DNA of 64,000 bases from Muribaculaceae bacterium (lineage in GTDB: Bacteria > Bacteroidota > Bacteroidia > Bacteroidales > Muribaculaceae), in contig JAFYYI010000087.1 in the NCBI GenBank assembly GCA_017557665.1, positions 1-64,000 of the forward strand. The letters run 5' to 3'. Position numbers and translations under genes: made by a program. Below, piece after piece: positions 60,681 through 64,000 of this stretch; the stretch's first letter is position 1, and every line of letters begins with the position of its first letter. The notes under the pieces were generated by a model that saw only the letters and a list, made by a program, of their open reading frames with translations, was not told the origin of the DNA and made no database searches.

Positions 60681-61612
60681 TAGAGGGAGAGGCCGAGGAC
60701 CAGGGAGTGGGAGAAGTCGTGGACGTGGAGATTGTTGACTGTCCAGTGCTCGAGGCGGTTGCGGTAGCCCAGACGCAGCATGACCTTGCCCAGGTTGAAG
60801 TCGGCGCCCAGGTAGTTGGTCATGTCGAAACGGTTGCCCCAGTAGCCCAGGTGAGCGAGATTCTTGTGGTTGCCCAGATAGATCTCGTAGTAGCTCTCGT
60901 CATACTCAGGGGCGAAGAAGACGCCTGCCACGGGCAGCTGCAACTGGTAGCGCAGCGTGAGAGGCATGCTCCCCAGGCGGGTGTTGAACCAGGCCATGCC
61001 AGTAGCGCCCAGATTCCAGTGAGCCCTGACGGTGACGGGGTTGTTGCTGTTGACAGCGTCATAGACGATGCCGGCGCGCACCTGCGTCATGGGTCCGGCC
61101 GAGAATCCCAGTCGAGGGTGGAGCACGCCCATCCAGGCGCGCTGCATGTTGAAGGAGATGTCGCCCATAACCTTGTGGAGGTCGTTGTTCTTGGCGTTGT
61201 TCTCCACATAGTTGTAGTCGGCCCCCACGCCCAGTTGCCACAGCCACTTGTTGCGGTTGGCCCAGCGCGTCGCCTCGACGGAGAGCCCCAAGTCGAGGCC
61301 GTCGTAGGTGATGGGGGTGAGGTAACTGTCGTGGATCGAGGCATAGCCCACATCGACCATGAACACCGACTGGTTGGGCAATGCCGCCTCATCGGGCATG
61401 TCATCGGGTCGGGCTGCAACGCTTAGGCTGCAGCACAGCAGTAAAATAAAAGGAAGACAATAAGTACAATAAAAACTATGGCATCCGCGCCGTTTTTTCA
61501 ATGCGAATTTCTCGAATTTTACCAATTCCACGAATTTTGAAAACAAACAATTCGTGAAATTAGTGTAATTCGCATTAGCTCCGCAGGATATGAATCTGGA
61601 TAGCATTGTCAT
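60680..61612 (-). CDS. DUF3316-like outer-membrane beta-barrel protein; N-terminus read from a repeat element
   Basis: The longest frame is 310 aa. A signal peptide is visible at about 52-70 (LPFILLLCCSLSVAA). The mature part is made of amphipathic strands ending in a C-terminal aromatic-hydrophobic strand (HSLVLGLSL), with VFMVDVGYASIHDSYLTPITYDG, WQLGVGADYNYVEN, PRLGFSAGP, LRYQLQLPVAGVFFAPEYDESYYEIY; this pattern fits the Bacteroidetes DUF3316 family, often next to S41 peptidases. The first 50 or so residues are written by the repeat at 61447-61632 and are nearly identical to those of the S41 frame. The true start is therefore uncertain. Confidence 0.78.
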   Translation of the reverse strand: MTMLSRFISCGANANYTNFTNCLFSKFVELVKFEKFALKKRRGCHSFYCTYCLPFILLLCCSLSVAARPDDMPDEAALPNQSVFMVDVGYASIHDSYLTPITYDGLDLGLSVEATRWANRNKWLWQLGVGADYNYVENNAKNNDLHKVMGDISFNMQRAWMGVLHPRLGFSAGPMTQVRAGIVYDAVNSNNPVTVRAHWNLGATGMAWFNTRLGSMPLTLRYQLQLPVAGVFFAPEYDESYYEIYLGNHKNLAHLGYWGNRFDMTNYLGADFNLGKVMLRLGYRNRLEHWTVNNLHVHDFSHSLVLGLSL

Positions 61613-61632
61613 TATTGTATTTATTGTCTTCC
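61447..61632. repeat. Composite palindrome A-E-A', upstream of the DUF3316-like gene
   Basis: Same architecture as 60493-60680, including the ACTATGGC junction, the CGAATTT nonamers and the AGC(C/T)CCGCAGGATATG flank. It lies between parC and the DUF3316-like gene and covers that gene's leader. Confidence 0.88.
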
Positions 61633-61650
61633 CATTATCGTTGTAGTTTT

Positions 61651-64000
61651 TTACTCGTCGAAGGGGATGCGCTGCTGGCCGGTGAAGCTGTCGAGGACCT
61701 CGTCCTGGCTGATGCCTTCGGCAGTAGTGGCGTCGGCTTCGGCGCCCTCATCGGTGTCGGCAATGGTCGTCGTCTGCTCCTCGACAGGTGCCGGCTCGCG
61801 CGGCTCGACCTCGGTGATGGTTGCCACCTCCCAGTTGGTGACGCGGCGCCCCTTGGCCTTGAAGGTCTTCACACCGATAAACTCCTCGGCATCAATGATG
61901 AACGGCTCGCGGAAGGCATCGCCACCGCCCATCTTCACCTCGAAGCGCGGGCATGGCACGTCGCTCAGCAGCAACAGTTTCGACTCGGGGTTGGTGCCGA
62001 TGAAACTCTGTTTCTTGGTGTTGTCCTCGAGGGTGAAACGCTTGACGTAGGGGTGACCCTGGTCGGCATCGTCGAGCACGGCGGTCCACACCTTGTCACG
62101 GACGAACTTCTCGATGCGCAGGATGCCCTCGTCATAGTGGTTGGTGGCCTCGGCACTGGTGGTATAGAACTCACCACCCTTCATGACCACCAGGATGCGG
62201 TCGTCGCCGCCGAAGAGGCCTAACGACTGGCCGTGTCCCTCGTAGTTGATGCGCAGGATGTCGGGGTCGAACCACACCTCACGGTCACCCAGGGTGGATT
62301 GTCCAGCCTCCTTGAGCGAGATGCGGTGCACCTCGTTCTTGGTGACGATGTTGCCGCGTGCCTGTTTGCCCTTGATGGCCAGTTCGGCGAGGTTGACGTC
62401 AAACTGCAGGATCTTGAGCCTGAACTTGGGCTTGAGGGTGATGCGCAACACCTCGGCCTCGCCGTTGGGGTTGGCCGTGAACCAGGTGATCTTGCTGCCC
62501 GGCTTGCCCTGTGTGATGTCATATTCCCTGTCGCGCGTGATGCCGGTAACGGCAAAGCGTTTCATGTAGGTCGTTCCGCCGCGTCCGTCCTGGTACAATA
62601 CATTATAAATCGTGCGGTCGTCACCCTTCTTGAACACGTTCAGATACAGGATGTTCTTGCCGACGTAGATTTTGTCGGCGACCTTGGTGACCTTGAACTT
62701 GCCGTCCTTGTAGAAGATGATGATGTCGTCGATATCCGAGCAGTTGCACACAAACTCATCCTTCTTCAGGCCCGTGCCGATGAAGCCGTCGGCGCGGTTG
62801 ATGTAGAGCTTCTGGTTGGCCTCGGCCACCTTGCTGGCGACGATGGTGTCGAATTCGCGGATGACGGTGCGGCGCGGGAACTTGGCGCCGTATTTGGTCT
62901 TGAGTCCCTTGAACCAATCGATGGTGTAATTGGTGAGATGGGCCAGCTTGTCGTCGATGTCCTCGATGCGCTCCTTGAGTCGCGCGATGTTCTCGTCGGC
63001 CTTGTCGCTGTTGTACTTGATGATGCGCTTCATCGGGATTTCGAGCAGGCGAAGCAGGTCATCCTGAGTGATTTCGCGGTAGAACTGCGGCTTGTAGGGT
63101 TTCAAGCGCTTGTCGATGTGCTTGAGGGCACGCTCCTGGTCCTTGGCGTTCTCAAATTCCTTGTCCTTGTAGATGCGCTCCTCGATGAAAATCTTCTCCA
63201 GCGACACGTTGTGGAGGGTCTCCATCGTCTCGCCGCGCTGGATGTTGAGTTCCTGGCGCAGGATTTCGCGCGTGCGGTCCACACTGTAGCGCAGCACGTC
63301 GCTCACGGTGAGGAACTGCGGTTTCTGGTCCTTGATGACGCAGCAGTTGGGCCAGATGGAGATTTCGCAGTCGGTGAAGGCATACAGGGCATCGATGGCG
63401 ATGTCGCTGCTCGTGCCCGCCTGCAACGAGACGATGATTTCGGCCGTGGCGCTGGTGTTGTCCTCGACCTTGCGGATTTTTATCTTACCGCGCTCTCCGG
63501 CCTTGAGAATGGACTCGATAACGGTGCCTGTGGTCTTGCCGTAGGGCACATCCTTGACCAGCAGCGTCTTGTTGTCGAGTTTTTCTATCTTGGCACGGAC
63601 GCGCACGTAGCCGCCGCGCTCACCGTCGTTATAGTGTCCCACGTCGATGTAACCGCCCGTCTGGAAGTCGGGGTAGAGATGGAACTCCTCGCCGCGCAGG
63701 TAGCTGATGGCCGCGTCGCAGACCTCGTTGAAGTTGTGGGGTAGGATTTTACACGACAGGCCGACGGCGATGCCTTCGGCGCCTTGCGTCAGCAGCAGGG
63801 GGAACTTGGCGGGCAGCGTGAGTGGCTCACGCTTGCGGCCGTCATAGGACAGTCCCCAGTCGGTGACTTTGGGGTTGTAGACAGAGTCCAGGGCGAACTC
63901 GCTCAAGCGTGCCTCGATGTAACGTCCGGCTGCCGCACCATCGCCCGTGAGGATATTTCCCCAGTTACCTTGGGTATCGATAAGTAGCTCTTTCTGACCT
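61651..64000 (-). CDS. parC: DNA topoisomerase IV subunit A (ParC), partial
   Basis: The 5' end is outside the window; the frame is open to 63999. Type IIA topoisomerase subunit that cuts DNA and decatenates chromosomes with ParE. At the right edge the frame reads GNWGN-x-x-x-GD-x-AAAGRYIEARLS; the Tyr in RYIEARLS is the catalytic DNA-linking residue. Then PLLLTQGAEGIAVGLSCKILPHN, typical of the Bacteroidetes ParC/GyrA-like family. The C-terminal domain is a run of beta-blades (YVGKNILYLNVFKKGD, GGDDRILVVMKGGEF). A long acidic tail (residues beyond about 700) ends QQRIPFDE. Called ParC rather than GyrA because the GyrA-box QRRGGxG is not seen. Confidence 0.9.
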   Translation of the reverse strand, partial: GQKELLIDTQGNWGNILTGDGAAAGRYIEARLSEFALDSVYNPKVTDWGLSYDGRKREPLTLPAKFPLLLTQGAEGIAVGLSCKILPHNFNEVCDAAISYLRGEEFHLYPDFQTGGYIDVGHYNDGERGGYVRVRAKIEKLDNKTLLVKDVPYGKTTGTVIESILKAGERGKIKIRKVEDNTSATAEIIVSLQAGTSSDIAIDALYAFTDCEISIWPNCCVIKDQKPQFLTVSDVLRYSVDRTREILRQELNIQRGETMETLHNVSLEKIFIEERIYKDKEFENAKDQERALKHIDKRLKPYKPQFYREITQDDLLRLLEIPMKRIIKYNSDKADENIARLKERIEDIDDKLAHLTNYTIDWFKGLKTKYGAKFPRRTVIREFDTIVASKVAEANQKLYINRADGFIGTGLKKDEFVCNCSDIDDIIIFYKDGKFKVTKVADKIYVGKNILYLNVFKKGDDRTIYNVLYQDGRGGTTYMKRFAVTGITRDREYDITQGKPGSKITWFTANPNGEAEVLRITLKPKFRLKILQFDVNLAELAIKGKQARGNIVTKNEVHRISLKEAGQSTLGDREVWFDPDILRINYEGHGQSLGLFGGDDRILVVMKGGEFYTTSAEATNHYDEGILRIEKFVRDKVWTAVLDDADQGHPYVKRFTLEDNTKKQSFIGTNPESKLLLLSDVPCPRFEVKMGGGDAFREPFIIDAEEFIGVKTFKAKGRRVTNWEVATITEVEPREPAPVEEQTTTIADTDEGAEADATTAEGISQDEVLDSFTGQQRIPFDE

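Overview
The window is chromosomal DNA from a member of the Bacteroidales, most likely a Muribaculaceae- or Prevotellaceae-like gut or rumen bacterium; the genus cannot be fixed from sequence alone. Supporting signs are promoters of the TTG-N19/21-TAnnTTTG type, lack of Shine-Dalgarno sequences, type IX secretion (T9SS) genes (PorW- and PorX-like) together with secreted proteins carrying T9SS C-terminal domains, and Bacteroidetes-type versions of Mfd, NusA, IF-2, PolA and topoisomerase IV.

Layout. 1-2510: end of pckA, then a GT4 glycosyltransferase whose tail has unlike base composition. 2781-5477: two tandem secreted histidine phosphatases (phytase/MINPP type). 5624-5810: two identical tRNA-Asn genes. 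5997-11357: a C-terminal processing protease and mfd. 11508-14429: a secreted beta-helix protein and a small dockerin protein. 14526-19636: DUF2795 protein, PduO-type cobalamin adenosyltransferase, a secreted unknown, a GntP permease and two related unknowns. 19816-27184 (minus): LOG, birA, tsaE, porX and porW in one run. 27234-32449: a membrane-anchored unknown, then a duplicated two-gene cassette (beta-helix protein plus repeat/dockerin protein). 32837-38053: rimP-nusA-infB-folK. 38061-43937: AraC regulator, tRNA-Pro, polA, a polyprenyl synthetase and rnhB. 44460-58822: four large secreted proteins, one ending in a dockerin and two in T9SS sorting domains. 59508-64000: an S41 peptidase lipoprotein, a DUF3316-like outer-membrane protein and the 3' part of parC.

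Two themes link the genes. The first is secretion: PorW/PorX control or energise the T9SS, and the large proteins at 47526-58822 are likely its cargo. Four further secreted proteins end in a dockerin-like pair whose last residue is always Trp. No cohesin gene is visible.

The most unusual content is intergenic. Many gaps hold short degenerate tandem arrays with a strict 7-bp period (six loci) or a mostly 9-bp period (modules called A, B, C and E here), often arranged as inverted halves and next to start or stop codons. At 60493-60680 and 61447-61632 two near-identical composite palindromes read open, in frame, into the signal sequences of two adjacent exported proteins. Several housekeeping genes also have a -7 box only 5-9 nt before the start codon, which predicts leaderless mRNAs.
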